NCBI GenBank assembly: GCA_018242445.1
Contig: JAFEBW010000028.1
Span: 115,089 to 179,088, forward strand
Source of the DNA: Pseudomonadota bacterium
GTDB lineage: Bacteria; Pseudomonadota; Gammaproteobacteria; Xanthomonadales; Xanthomonadaceae
Reading direction: 5' to 3'
DNA length: 64,000 nucleotides
Positions 37,146 through 46,573 of this stretch are shown here, in pieces. Position 1 is the first letter of the stretch. Every line of letters starts with the position of its first letter. The notes beneath the pieces were generated by a model, which ran no database searches, had not been told where the DNA came from, and saw only the letters and a list, made by a program, of their open reading frames with translations. The position numbers were made by a program, and so were the translations under genes.

Positions 37146-38708
37146 TCACAGGTCGAACTTGATGCCCTGCGCCAGCGGCAGCGCGTCGGAGTAGTTGATG
37201 GTGTTGGTCTGCCGGCGCATGTAGGCCTTCCACGCATCCGAGCCGGACTCGCGGCCGCCGCCGGTTTCCTTCTCGCCGCCGAACGCGCCGCCGATCTCCG
37301 CGCCCGAGGTGCCGATGTTGACGTTGGCGATGCCGCAGTCCGAGCCCGACGCGGCGAGGAAGGCTTCGGCCGCTTTCAGGTTGGTGGTGAAGATCGACGA
37401 GGACAGGCCCTGCGGCACGTCGTTCTGCATCGCGATGGCCTCGTCGAGCGTCGAATACTTCATCACGTACAGGATCGGCGCGAAGGTTTCCGTCTGCACG
37501 ACTTCGTCGGAGTTCTTCAGGCCGGTGATGATCGTCGGCAGCACGAAGTGGCCGCGGCGTTCGCTGAGCGCGCGGCCGCCGCTGGCGACGGTGCCGCCGG
37601 CAGCCTTGGCCTTGGCGATCGCGGCAGTGAAGGCGGCCACCGCGTCGGCGCTGTTGAGCGGGCCCATCAGGTTGGCCGGGTCGGTGGGGTCGCCGATTTT
37701 TTTCTCCACTTGCGCGTAGGCGGCGACCAGCTTGCCGAGCACCTCGTCGTAGCGCGATGCATGCACGAGCAGGCGGCGCGTGGTGGTGCAACGCTGGCCG
37801 GCGGTGCCCACCGCGCCGAAGGCGATCGCGGGGATGGCGAGCTTCAGGTCGGCGGTTTCATCGACGATGATCGCGTTGTTGCCGCCCAGTTCGAGCAGCG
37901 AGCGGCCCATGCGATGGGCGACGCGCTCGCCGACCAGACGGCCGATCTTCGTGGAGCCGGTGAAGCTGATCAGCGGCACGCGGCGGTCGTCCACGAAGGC
38001 CTGCGCGAGATTGCTGCCGGCATCGTTGAACAGGAAGAACAGGTCGGGGAAGCCGCCGTCCTTCAGCGCCTCGTTGCAGATGCGCATGGCGGCGACCGCC
38101 GACAGCGGGGTCTTGGGCGAAGGCTTCCAGATCGAGATGTCGCCGCAGATCGCGGCGATGAAACTGTTCCAGGCCCATACCGCGACCGGGAAGTTGAAGG
38201 CGCTGATGATGCCGACCAGCCCGAGCGGCTGCCACTGCTCGTACATGCGATGGCCGGGGCGCTCGGAGTGCATCGTCAGGCCGTAGAGCTGGCGCGAGAG
38301 ACCGACGGCGAACTCGCCGATGTCGATCATCTCCTGCACTTCGCCGTCGCCTTCGGGCTTGGACTTGCCCATTTCCAGCGCGACCAGCGAGCCGAGCGCG
38401 TCCTTGTGTTTGCGCAGCGCCTCGGCGCAGCGGCGGATCGCCTCGCCGCGCCGCGGCGCCGGGGTGGTGCGCCACACCGCGAAGGCTTCCTGCGCGCGCG
38501 CGACGATCGTGTCGTAGTCGGATTTCGAGGAGGCATGCACCTTGGCGATCGCCTCGCCGGTGGTCGGGTTGACGGGCTCGATAACGCCGGCGTCGTGGGT
38601 CTTCGACCACTCGCCGCGGCCGAGATACGTGCCCGATTCGACCGCGTGCAGACCGAGTGCGGAGAGCACAGGATGGATCGACGCGTGGCTGTGGAGTTGT
38701 GCGTTCAT
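37146..38708 (-). CDS. Aldehyde dehydrogenase, ALDH7 (aminoadipate-semialdehyde) type
   Basis: The protein resembles the ALDH7 family acting on alpha-aminoadipate semialdehyde in lysine breakdown. It shows [34 protein letters not shown], the catalytic Cys in [12 protein letters not shown], and [12 protein letters not shown]. The ATG at 38708 ([12 protein letters not shown]) gives 520 residues. The tRNA-Arg gene lies upstream and an SDR downstream. Confidence 0.9.
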   Translation of the reverse strand: MNAQLHSHASIHPVLSALGLHAVESGTYLGRGEWSKTHDAGVIEPVNPTTGEAIAKVHASSKSDYDTIVARAQEAFAVWRTTPAPRRGEAIRRCAEALRKHKDALGSLVALEMGKSKPEGDGEVQEMIDIGEFAVGLSRQLYGLTMHSERPGHRMYEQWQPLGLVGIISAFNFPVAVWAWNSFIAAICGDISIWKPSPKTPLSAVAAMRICNEALKDGGFPDLFFLFNDAGSNLAQAFVDDRRVPLISFTGSTKIGRLVGERVAHRMGRSLLELGGNNAIIVDETADLKLAIPAIAFGAVGTAGQRCTTTRRLLVHASRYDEVLGKLVAAYAQVEKKIGDPTDPANLMGPLNSADAVAAFTAAIAKAKAAGGTVASGGRALSERRGHFVLPTIITGLKNSDEVVQTETFAPILYVMKYSTLDEAIAMQNDVPQGLSSSIFTTNLKAAEAFLAASGSDCGIANVNIGTSGAEIGGAFGGEKETGGGRESGSDAWKAYMRRQTNTINYSDALPLAQGIKFDL

Positions 38709-38858
38709 GGACGATTCCTCTGCGACTGTGGGTGTTGGGGTCGCGTTGCCTTCCATCGGGAAAGCCATCGCTGGTGGTACGCGGGCGGCGCATTTTCGCT
38801 GCGTCGTGCGCCTGCCCGATGGCTGGGCGCACGGCATTGCCGATGCCGCACACGCTTC

Positions 38859-38935
38859 TGGCGACCCCGACAGGAGTTGAACCTGTGACCTCGCCCTTAG
38901 GAGGGGCGCGCTCTATCCAACTGAGCTACGGGGCC
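38859..38935 (-). tRNA. tRNA-Arg (anticodon CCU)
   Basis: A full cloverleaf reads on the minus strand. The acceptor stem is ggccccg/cggggtc. The anticodon stem cgccc/gggcg encloses loop ctcctaa, giving anticodon CCU. The T-arm has ttcaact, and CCA is encoded at the 3' end. Confidence 0.93.
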
Positions 38936-39281
38936 AAGCCGGCTATTTTCGCATGAACTGGCATGCAAACGGAGGGAAAGGATGGAAAAGACAGGGACAT
39001 CCACAATTTCGAATGAGCACTTCGGCTTACTGCGCCGGTTCTTCGCGGCCTGACGCCCTGCATGGGGTGTGATAATGCCGCTTCGGGGTTATTGCTGGTT
39101 GCGCCGATCGCGCAGGGCTGAACGGCATCGCGTGGCAACGGATTTTCCGTCACCCTGATGGGGGCGGGGAGCGCGACCCTATTGATTCGGCCCTCAAATA
39201 GTCTGATACGCAGGCGTTCAACTTCTTTGCCCCTATCGCATCAGACCACAAAAACCACGCAAGGCTCCTACTATTTATTTA
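38936..39281. other. Intergenic stretch before the CRISPR locus
   Basis: No gene is recognisable between the tRNA and the mazF remnant. The stretch is locally AT-richer around 39180-39280. I looked for CRISPR repeats and for a copy of the tRNA end as an attachment site and saw neither. Confidence 0.45.
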
Positions 39282-39422
39282 TGGGCGCGATCTATAGGCG
39301 TCGTGCTGTGCGACCAAACGCGCACCATCGATGCGCGTGCGCGCAGCTATCGGCGCGTCGAGAAAGCGTCTGCCGCCTTGGTCGCCGAAGCGTTGGATGC
39401 GCTGCGAGCCATTTTGGAATAA
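39282..39422 (+). pseudogene. Remnant of a MazF/PemK-type toxin gene
   Basis: The frame reads SIGVVLCDQTRTIDARARSY and then RRVEKASAALVAEALDALRA before TAA at 39420-39422. This matches the C-terminal third of MazF-family endoribonucleases, with the conserved CDQ-R-ID segment and the final helix. No start codon or N-terminal domain precedes it, and no antitoxin gene is present. It is a decayed fragment. Confidence 0.7.
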
Positions 39423-39530
39423 CGCCGCAGCAACGCGCGCTCTTCTGCGCAGCGCAAGCTTGGGCATACCAGCCGCATGAGCCGCCGGGGCTACACTGCG
39501 GCGCAACCTCCCTGCCGACGAGCCGCCGCG

Positions 39531-40724
39531 ATGGACACCCGCCAACCCCATGAATATCCGCGCCGGGTGCTGCTGTTCGTCACCGGCCTCACCCCGCAGG
39601 TGGTCACCGAAACCCTGTACGCGCTGGCGGTGGCACCCGGCGAGCGGCCGCCCTTCGTGCCCACCCGCATCCACATCCTCACCACCACCCGCGGCGCGGA
39701 GCAGGCGCGGCTGGCGCTGCTGGCGCCCGACCGCGACCAGTTCGGCAAGCTGTGCCGCGCCTACCATCTGGAAGGCATCGCGTTCGACGAGTCCTGCATC
39801 GAGGTGATGCCCGACGCGACCGGGCTGCCGCTGGACGACCTGCGCACGCCCGCGCACAGCGAGGCCGCCGCCGATGCCATCACCCGCCGCATCGCCAGTT
39901 TCACCCACGATGCCGACTGCGCCTTGCATGTGTCGCTGGCTGGCGGACGCAAGACCATGGGGTTTTTCGCCGGTTATGCGTTGTCGCTGTACGGCCGCCC
40001 GCAGGATCGGCTCTCGCATGTGCTGGTGAGCGACCGCTTCGAGACCCACCCGCAGTTCTTCTTCATCCCGCGCCGTCCGGAGACGTTGTACGACCGCGAG
40101 CAGCGCGAGATGTCCACCGCCGATGCGCGCATCACCCTGGCGCACATCCCCTTCGTGCCGCTGCGCGCGGGTTTGCCGGAGCGGTTGCAGAAGGGCACCG
40201 TGGGCTATGCCGAGACCGTGCGCAACCACGAGCGCAACCGGCAGGCATCCGACCTGCGCATCGATGTGCGCAACCAGCGGCTGATCTGGCAGGGCGAACA
40301 AGTGCGGCTGGCGCCAACGCACATGCTCGTTTACGCCTGGCTGGCCGTGCGCAGCCTGCGCCTGCCGGCGGAGCAGGCACCCGTCTCACCGAAACAGTTG
40401 TTGAGCCAATCCGACCAGCACGGCTTGCAGCGCGACCTGTTGCGCACCGCGAGCAAGCTGTTCGGGGACAACAGCGACCACGTCAACGCGGTCAACGAAA
40501 ACTTCAAGGACGCTACCCGCAAGAACCCCGACGGCAGCTCCACACCCGTGCGCAAAACGCCCAAGCCGGCGTGGCTGGAAGCCATCAAATCCAAGACCAA
40601 CAAGCAGCTCGACACGATCTTGGGCGAGGGTGCCGCGGCGCAGATCGGCATCATCGGCGTGGGCGAGCGCGGGCACACCCGTTACCGGTTGGCGATCGCG
40701 CCCGATCGCATCGTCATGGAATGA
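39531..40724 (+). CDS. CARF-domain CRISPR-associated protein, NE0113 family
   Basis: The protein (397 residues) starts RRVLLFVTGLTPQVVTETLYA, the hallmark of the NE0113 (TIGR02584) family. SLAGGRKTMGFFAGYALSLY is the CARF ligand-binding motif. Such domains sense cyclic oligoadenylate made by Cas10, and some are ring nucleases. The C-terminal half (from about 250) may include a winged-helix part (LAPTHMLVYAWLA). I see no HEPN R-x4-6-H motif, so RNase activity is not supported. It overlaps cas6 by 4 bases. TACACT at 39492 is a possible -10. Confidence 0.82.
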   Translation: MDTRQPHEYPRRVLLFVTGLTPQVVTETLYALAVAPGERPPFVPTRIHILTTTRGAEQARLALLAPDRDQFGKLCRAYHLEGIAFDESCIEVMPDATGLPLDDLRTPAHSEAAADAITRRIASFTHDADCALHVSLAGGRKTMGFFAGYALSLYGRPQDRLSHVLVSDRFETHPQFFFIPRRPETLYDREQREMSTADARITLAHIPFVPLRAGLPERLQKGTVGYAETVRNHERNRQASDLRIDVRNQRLIWQGEQVRLAPTHMLVYAWLAVRSLRLPAEQAPVSPKQLLSQSDQHGLQRDLLRTASKLFGDNSDHVNAVNENFKDATRKNPDGSSTPVRKTPKPAWLEAIKSKTNKQLDTILGEGAAAQIGIIGVGERGHTRYRLAIAPDRIVME

Positions 40725-41650
40725 GCCGGATGACCGGCACGCCCCTCATCCCCGAGCCGCCTGCCGCCGCGGCCGAGCCGTCGCTGGCACCGTGGCTGGC
40801 GCGGCTGCCCTTGCGCGTGTTGCAGATGGAGTTCGCCGCACCGCGATCGTTCGCCCTGCCGGCGCTGCCCGGCCCTGTCGTGCGCGGCGCGTTCGGCGCG
40901 ATCTTGCACGCCTTCGCCTGCCCGCGCCACGCGCAGGGCCAGCCCTGTCTGCCGGAACAGCGCTGCGCCTACGGCGCGGTGTTCGCCTCGGCACCGCCGC
41001 CGGGCGTGGGCCCGCAGGCGAAGCAGGAGCAGACCCCGCACCCGCTGGCGCTGCAGGCGCAGCGCCCGCAACCCGATCGCCTGCAGGTGGAGCTGGTGTT
41101 GCTGGGCTGCGCCTGGGCCTTTCAGGAGGAATTGGCCACCGCGATGCGCCGCGCGGTGGAGCGCGGGCTGGGCCCCGAGCGCGTGCGCGGGCGCTGCACC
41201 GGCGAGCGGGTGCTCGATGTGCGCCCGCAGCCCTGCCCGACGGGCGCAGCGGTGGGCACGCTGGAGTTCGTCACCCCGCTGCGGCTGGTTCGCGAGGGCC
41301 GCACCCTGGGCGCGCGCGATGTGACCGCCGGCGACCTGCTGCAGTCCCTGCTGCGCCGCGCCGGCCTGCTGGTGAACTATCACGGTTTGCCCGGCCCGGA
41401 GCCGAACCGGGATGCCTTGCGCGCGGCGGCTGGCCAGGCGCGCTTCCTGCGCCACGATTGGCGCTACGAGAAGGGCGAGCGCTACTCCGCCCGCCAGCAG
41501 TCCACCGTGCCGCTGGACGGCCTGCTCGGCACCGTGCAACTCGATGCGGACAGCACCGTCGCCTTCTGGCCCTTGCTCGACTCCGGGCAGTGGATGCACG
41601 CCGGCAAAGGCACGATCCAGGGGCTGGGGAGGTATCGGGTGGGGGGCTGA
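40721..41650 (+). CDS. cas6: Cas6 pre-crRNA processing endoribonuclease
   Basis: The RAMP fold ends in the glycine-rich loop HAGKGTIQGLGRYRV, typical of Cas6. The preceding TVAFWPLLDSGQWMHAG and the start LPLRVLQMEFAAPRSFALP also fit. It would cut repeat RNA to make crRNAs for the Cmr complex. It is coupled to the CARF gene upstream and ends only 9 bases from the convergent csx16 fusion gene. Since no array is visible here, it must process a distant one. Confidence 0.87.
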   Translation: MSRMTGTPLIPEPPAAAAEPSLAPWLARLPLRVLQMEFAAPRSFALPALPGPVVRGAFGAILHAFACPRHAQGQPCLPEQRCAYGAVFASAPPPGVGPQAKQEQTPHPLALQAQRPQPDRLQVELVLLGCAWAFQEELATAMRRAVERGLGPERVRGRCTGERVLDVRPQPCPTGAAVGTLEFVTPLRLVREGRTLGARDVTAGDLLQSLLRRAGLLVNYHGLPGPEPNRDALRAAAGQARFLRHDWRYEKGERYSARQQSTVPLDGLLGTVQLDADSTVAFWPLLDSGQWMHAGKGTIQGLGRYRVGG

Positions 41651-41659
41651 AAAACTGTC

Positions 41660-43360
41660 TCAACGCAAACTGTGCGGCGGTATCTCGAATCGCTGCAACT
41701 CGGAATCGCGGGGCAACCGCGTAGCCGTCACCCAGTCGTCAATTGCTTTGGACAGGAGGCCGAGGCTGCTGTGATTGGATTTTCCACCGCCACCTTGGAA
41801 CACGCGGATTTTGTGTTTATGGGCACGATTCAGATCGGCTTGGCTCAAGGGCCTCAAGCTCACCAGCCAGCGATCGTTGAAATGGTGCCCCATTTTTTCA
41901 GCCAGTGCATCCAGCTTGTAAACGATATCGGTGGCCTTGCTCGTTTCCTGGCCATCGATGAGCAAGTTCGCGGTCTTGACCTCGACGATCAGTGAACGGT
42001 TGCCATTCACCGCCACCAGATCGAATTCGTTGGAAACGCCATCGCGTTCAACCGTGATGCCTTGCGCCCAATCGTCCACACCGGAACGTTCGAACATCGA
42101 CGCCAGCCAGACTTCCATCCATCCACCGGACAGGAAGGCCAATTCATCTTCCGGATTGGCAAGCAGGTTGAAGGTGAGCGTTTGGTCGGTTTCACGCAAG
42201 CTGTACTTCGTCAGGCCGCATTCCCGTATCGCCTCGCCGAACGGGCTGTGAAGCGCTTTTTGCACATCCTTGAAAACCTTGGCGAGCTTGAACCGGACGA
42301 CGAACTGCGGGGCATCTGCGGTACCGTTCCAGTTCACTTGGCAATCGCGGCTATCACGCGAATGCGCCTGCATATGCAGGTTCTTGCGTGGATTCATCAA
42401 CCAGCAAGCATCGGAAAGCGCCCTGTACCAACTGCCGAGCCAACAAGGGCATGGCAGCAACAATTCGAACAACTGCTTGCGTTGCAGCCACCGAGCATAG
42501 CCCTCGTTGGCGCTCATGGCGTGGGCGGCCGTGAACCCGTGCAGCGCCAGCACGTCGCCGAGGTTCAGGACACTGCGCAACTTGGTCGGCCCAAGCTCGG
42601 GTGCCAGCAGCTCATCGATGCTCTGTTGCTGGGTGTTTACGTAAGGCCCACGCAGCCGACCGTGGAAGGCTTCCGCGCGCTTGCCGAACGCGCGCTGCAG
42701 GGCCATGGCCATCGGCTTGGTGCCGCCGGTCAGGTTGATCACCACCCGCGATCGCGCTTCTGGCACGAGTCTCGATGCCCAGGACTCGGCCTGGGTGAGC
42801 AGATGTTGGTAGTCGCTGTCGTCCCAATCGACGATGCCGACGCGTGGCGCTGCAGGCCGCGCGAGAAACCAGTGCTTCAATGTTTCGGCGTACCCCTTCA
42901 TCGTGGGCGTGGCAAGCAGGCGAACCTGTACGGTCGGGTCGTGCAGCCAGCCGATCGCCGCCGGAGCCAGTTGCTCGCTCACCGGTATCAGGGTCGCCGA
43001 GGGTTGTGGCGGCGCTTGCTCGCGCGCGCGCCGGGCTTCGACGGTTTCGCATTCCACCTTTTCTATCTCGTAGCGGGTCAGGCGCGCGCCGCACAGGTGC
43101 AACTCGGCTGGCCCCAGTTCACTGCCGCGAAGCTCCGGCGGTGTATCGATGTCGAGCGCCCAGAACTTCACGCCACGCTCGTGCAACTGGGCAGCGACAT
43201 GGATCGGCAGTGTGCCCACCACGATATCGCCCTTGTGCAGCGAATCGAGCTCGAGATGCTCGATGGCCTGATCGATCGGAAAGGGCAGTTTGTCGTCCTC
43301 GGCCATCACCTCCACCCAACGGCAGGTTCCCTCGTGTCGCGTCACCAGATACGTGGTCAT
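41660..43360 (-). CDS. Csx16 ring-nuclease domain fused to a CARF/PD-(D/E)XK nuclease (Card1/Can2-like)
   Basis: Residues 1-102 match Csx16 (VVA1548 family): TYLVTRHEGTCRWVEVMA, GDIVVGTLPIHVAAQL, TPPELRGSELGPAEL. After a linker, residues 143-260 form a CARF domain (VRLLATPTMKGYAETL, NLTGGTKPM at 209-217). The C-terminal part (about 400-540) is a PD-(D/E)XK nuclease with E416 in GGWMEVWLA, D447 in NEFDLVAV and E460-x-K462 in LIVEVKT. Card1/Can2 enzymes cut nucleic acid when bound to cyclic tetra-adenylate; Csx16 proteins degrade that signal. It is the last gene of the cmr operon, 8 bases after cmr6. Confidence 0.85.
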   Translation of the reverse strand: MTTYLVTRHEGTCRWVEVMAEDDKLPFPIDQAIEHLELDSLHKGDIVVGTLPIHVAAQLHERGVKFWALDIDTPPELRGSELGPAELHLCGARLTRYEIEKVECETVEARRAREQAPPQPSATLIPVSEQLAPAAIGWLHDPTVQVRLLATPTMKGYAETLKHWFLARPAAPRVGIVDWDDSDYQHLLTQAESWASRLVPEARSRVVINLTGGTKPMAMALQRAFGKRAEAFHGRLRGPYVNTQQQSIDELLAPELGPTKLRSVLNLGDVLALHGFTAAHAMSANEGYARWLQRKQLFELLLPCPCWLGSWYRALSDACWLMNPRKNLHMQAHSRDSRDCQVNWNGTADAPQFVVRFKLAKVFKDVQKALHSPFGEAIRECGLTKYSLRETDQTLTFNLLANPEDELAFLSGGWMEVWLASMFERSGVDDWAQGITVERDGVSNEFDLVAVNGNRSLIVEVKTANLLIDGQETSKATDIVYKLDALAEKMGHHFNDRWLVSLRPLSQADLNRAHKHKIRVFQGGGGKSNHSSLGLLSKAIDDWVTATRLPRDSELQRFEIPPHSLR

Positions 43361-43368
43361 GGGCTGCC

Positions 43369-44139
43369 TCAATTGCCGCAATCGAAATAGCCATACCCCG
43401 AGCTGCGCTTGCCGCCGACGCCGCGTTCGGTCAGGGTGTCCCGCAACAGTCGCGCGACGACGTCGCACCACGCCGTGTGGCCTTCCAGCGTGAAGCGGAA
43501 GCTGCCCTGCACGGCGATCTGCGGGGCCGGGATCGGGCTGTCGAAATCGGTGGCCGGCGCGCCCTTGCCCTTGTAGTACTCCTGGTGGTGCGGGGTGATG
43601 ATTTCCTCGACGAAGGGCTTGCCCTTGCCAGGCACCCACCACGCATCATGGAACACGATGGCACCGGATTCCTGCTCGGCCTCGACCTTCGTGTCGGCAC
43701 CGAACAGCCACGTCACCACCTCGGGCTTGTCGCGCAGGCGCTCGCCGGCCAGAGCGCGCGTCACGCCTTTCAGCGCCGAGCCGGGGATCATCGGCATGCC
43801 CCAGGCATGCTGCACGGTCAGGCCGGTTTCCAGCGCGTTCTCGCGATCCACGCCGATGTACAGGCGACCGGCGAGCGCGACGGTGAAGGAGGTGAAGCGA
43901 TCCTTGTCGGCGGTGGCCCTGCACCAGCGCTGGTAGGCGAGTTGGTAACCACGGGACGGCTCGATGCCGGCGATGCGTTGGATGAGTTTCTGCTTGGGCT
44001 TGCCGCCCTTGCCGCCGTCGTCAGGGCGGCTGGCTGCATCGTAGGCCGTCATGCCGCGGCGCAGCAGCAGGCCGGCATGGGCGCTCTTGCACTCGGGTAT
44101 GAAATCGCGCAGGGCGTGGCGACAGATGTCCGTGGCCAT
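43369..44139 (-). CDS. cmr6: Type III-B RAMP protein Cmr6
   Basis: The RAMP motifs fit Cmr6: GLTVQHAWGMPMIPGSALKG with GVTRAL, SGAIVFHDAWWVPG, and the C-terminal G-rich GVGGKRSSGYGYFD. It forms the head of the Cmr filament near the crRNA 3' side. It follows cmr5 by 10 bases. Confidence 0.92.
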   Translation of the reverse strand: MATDICRHALRDFIPECKSAHAGLLLRRGMTAYDAASRPDDGGKGGKPKQKLIQRIAGIEPSRGYQLAYQRWCRATADKDRFTSFTVALAGRLYIGVDRENALETGLTVQHAWGMPMIPGSALKGVTRALAGERLRDKPEVVTWLFGADTKVEAEQESGAIVFHDAWWVPGKGKPFVEEIITPHHQEYYKGKGAPATDFDSPIPAPQIAVQGSFRFTLEGHTAWCDVVARLLRDTLTERGVGGKRSSGYGYFDCGN

Positions 44140-44149
44140 GGTGGGTTCC

Positions 44150-44542
44150 TCAGGGGTTGCGTTGGCCGGATTTGTCGTCGCTGGCGATCAGCGTCTGCGT
44201 CATGCGTTTGAGCCAGCCGGAGGCATCCAGCGCCTCGCGGGTGAGCAATCGATACCTGGCGAGGTCGGCGCGCAGCGCCTCTTCGAAGAAAGCCTTGCCG
44301 CTGCCTTGTCCGGCGACTCTGGCCACGTCGTCGAGGTATTGGCCGTATTCGTCGCCCGCGACCTTGCCGCCCGACTTGGCCATCAGGAAGCCCGCGGCCT
44401 GGGCCAGCCCGGACTGCATCACCATCGTGGCGAAGGACATCGCGCGCGGCTTGTATTTTTTCGCGAACTCCTTGTCCTTGGCAGCCTGCTGCACGCGCTC
44501 CAAGGCGAGGCGGGCCATGCGCTGGGTGCGGGTCTGGGTCAT
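44150..44542 (-). CDS. cmr5: Type III-B small subunit Cmr5
   Basis: The 130-residue, all-helical protein (RTQRMARLALERVQQAAKDK, FATMVMQSGLAQAAGFLMAK) matches Cmr5, the small subunit that lines the target RNA. Its ATG overlaps the cmr4 stop by 4 bases. It begins MTQTRTQRM. Confidence 0.92.
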   Translation of the reverse strand: MTQTRTQRMARLALERVQQAAKDKEFAKKYKPRAMSFATMVMQSGLAQAAGFLMAKSGGKVAGDEYGQYLDDVARVAGQGSGKAFFEEALRADLARYRLLTREALDASGWLKRMTQTLIASDDKSGQRNP

Positions 44543-45414
44543 GGTGCTTTCCCCTGCGTGATGAAGCGCACCAGGCCGCGGCCGATGGTGGCCTTGCCTC
44601 CGATCTGCAACAACCTTTCCTTGCCCATGCCGGCATGGAAGCGCTGGTGCGTGTCCGCGGCCGTGCAGGCCGGCTTGCGCCCGGGCCCGATGCCCAGCAC
44701 GCCCCACAGCACCGACTCGGAAGGCAGGTTCTCCTCGTACCACAGCGCGCCTTTTTCGACCGTGCCGCGTTCATCGTCGATGCGGATGCGCGCGCGCACC
44801 TCGGTGGCGGTGTCGGCGAGGAAGCCGAAGTCGGCATCCGACAGGATGGCGAAGTGCGCGGGGAATTGCCGGGCCGAATCGCCATCGTCGGCGAACAGCA
44901 GATCGGCGAAATGCCTTGCCCAGGCCTCGGCCTTGCCTTCGTCGATCGCAAGGTCGAGATCCTCGAACACGGCCTTGCCGGAGGACAGGTGCAACTCGCT
45001 CTTGGTTACCGCCAGCATGCGGCCGGCCGAAACGGAAGGCGGCGCCGGCGGCGCGGCCGCCCCCGCGCGCCGCAAGTCCGCCGCATAGCGGGCGAGGATG
45101 AAGGGGCAGGTGGCCCAGGCCATGATGCCGGCCAGCGAACGCACTGGCAGCAGCAGCAGGTGGGCATCTCCGAAGGCGATGGCCCCGGCATGGGCGCCCT
45201 CGGGATTGTCGATGCGCTCGGGCCCGAACAGCAGGGCCTGATCGGCATGATCGGCAAACTCATCGCGCAGCACGCCCTTGAGCGCCGAGCCCGGTACCAG
45301 CGGCAGGTTGGTGGCCTTGGCGCGGGCGATCGGCAGATCGACCACGCCCACGGCCTGCCCCACGCCCACGTGCAGGGCCGACAATGCGTGCAGATGGAAT
45401 ACGTCCGTCTTCAT
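44539..45414 (-). CDS. cmr4: Type III-B backbone RNase Cmr4
   Basis: Cmr4 is the repeated backbone subunit that cuts target RNA at 6-base intervals. The catalytic Asp is present as D26 in VGVVDLPIARAKAT, the same number as in the Pyrococcus protein. PGSALKGVLRDEF and the terminal GGKATIGRGLVRF glycine-rich segment also fit. RNA cleavage is therefore expected. Confidence 0.94.
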   Translation of the reverse strand: MKTDVFHLHALSALHVGVGQAVGVVDLPIARAKATNLPLVPGSALKGVLRDEFADHADQALLFGPERIDNPEGAHAGAIAFGDAHLLLLPVRSLAGIMAWATCPFILARYAADLRRAGAAAPPAPPSVSAGRMLAVTKSELHLSSGKAVFEDLDLAIDEGKAEAWARHFADLLFADDGDSARQFPAHFAILSDADFGFLADTATEVRARIRIDDERGTVEKGALWYEENLPSESVLWGVLGIGPGRKPACTAADTHQRFHAGMGKERLLQIGGKATIGRGLVRFITQGKAP

Positions 45415-45417
45415 GGC

Positions 45418-46572
45418 TCAAGGTTCTCCGAGTGAATGGGCTTGCCAGGGGCGCGGCAGGCAGATGCCGAAGCCGTCGCGGCGGTCTTGCGGGTCGTCGC
45501 AGATGGATGCGAGCCAGAGCCGGTCGAGTTGACCGACTGCGCCAGCGAGGATCTCGAACCAATAGGTGGCCCCGGCGGCCACCGCCTTGCGTGCGGCTCG
45601 CGGCTGCCAGCGTTGCAGATCCCAACCGGACACGCCCTGCCAACGCTCGACCAGCGCCGCCCGCAGGCGCACGCGCAGGCCATCGCAGCCGGGCACCTCG
45701 CCGCACAGGTGCGCGTCCAGCCAGTCCGGTCGCCAGCCGGAAGTGAACAAGGCCGGCGTGACCAAGGTCAGGGCAAACCCCTTCGCCAGGCTCTGCGCCC
45801 AGTCCCGGGGCGCGCCGATGGGGTTGCCATCGTGAGGTTCCAGCCAGGACAGCCTGCGCTCGCCGCCAAAGGCCACCGCGCCTGACGCGATGCCCTGGGG
45901 CCCGCGCGCCAGCAGCAACCATTGCGCCTCGTCCCAGCCTTCCGGCTGGCCTTCGGGATTGCGCCGCAGGGGACCGAAGTCGAGCCCTTCGGTCTGGAAC
46001 AGGCGGCTGTTTTCGGCAGCGAAGGTGGTGCGATGGATACCCACGTGCGTGCGCTGTTCGACCTGCCAGGGCTGGGCCGGCTTGGCCGGAACCTCGACGT
46101 TGCCACCGCGCATCCATTGCAGTGTTTTCGCCAGCGGCCACCAGTCGGAATCCGGCTGGGGCTTGCCCTTGACCAGCCGCTCGAACATGACCGGGGCGAG
46201 GCCGGCCGGCAGGTCGCAACCGGCACCTTCCGGCAGGCGGCGTGGCGACAGGCGGTGGTAGCGTGCGGCCTTGCCGTTGTCGTCCAGCATGGGCACGGCG
46301 TCGGCCGGCTTGGGCAGCCAGGGCTCGACCATGCCCTTGCCATCGCGCCGTCCGAGGAAGGGCCCGATGGCCTCCAGCGCAAGCAATTCTCCCTGCTGTC
46401 CAGGGTTCAGGCGGGGCTGCCAGCCGCGCGCATCCATGACTTGCGTGCGCAGCAAGCCCGCCACCGCGGAAGGCCACGGGAAGTTGGCGCCATCGCGGAC
46501 GCCGGCCTCGAAAGGGCGGCCGGAGCGGAACACGAGCGGTGCCTTGGGTTCGATGCGGTACCAGGCGTGCAT
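45418..46572 (-). CDS. cmr3: Type III-B protein Cmr3
   Basis: Cmr3 caps the crRNA 5' tag and contacts Cas10. The start WYRIEPKAPLVFRSGRPFEA followed by PWPSAVAGLLRTQVMDARG is characteristic, as are the later EQRTHVGIHRTTFAAENSRL and FQTEGLDF. It lies 3 bases from cmr4 and immediately after cas10. The length of 384 residues is normal. Confidence 0.92.
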   Translation of the reverse strand: MHAWYRIEPKAPLVFRSGRPFEAGVRDGANFPWPSAVAGLLRTQVMDARGWQPRLNPGQQGELLALEAIGPFLGRRDGKGMVEPWLPKPADAVPMLDDNGKAARYHRLSPRRLPEGAGCDLPAGLAPVMFERLVKGKPQPDSDWWPLAKTLQWMRGGNVEVPAKPAQPWQVEQRTHVGIHRTTFAAENSRLFQTEGLDFGPLRRNPEGQPEGWDEAQWLLLARGPQGIASGAVAFGGERRLSWLEPHDGNPIGAPRDWAQSLAKGFALTLVTPALFTSGWRPDWLDAHLCGEVPGCDGLRVRLRAALVERWQGVSGWDLQRWQPRAARKAVAAGATYWFEILAGAVGQLDRLWLASICDDPQDRRDGFGICLPRPWQAHSLGEP

Positions 46573-46573
46573 G

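Noticed and set aside
39531..40724. HEPN ribonuclease domain in the NE0113 CARF protein (Csm6-like)
   Set aside because: No convincing R-x4-6-H motif is present in the C-terminal half.
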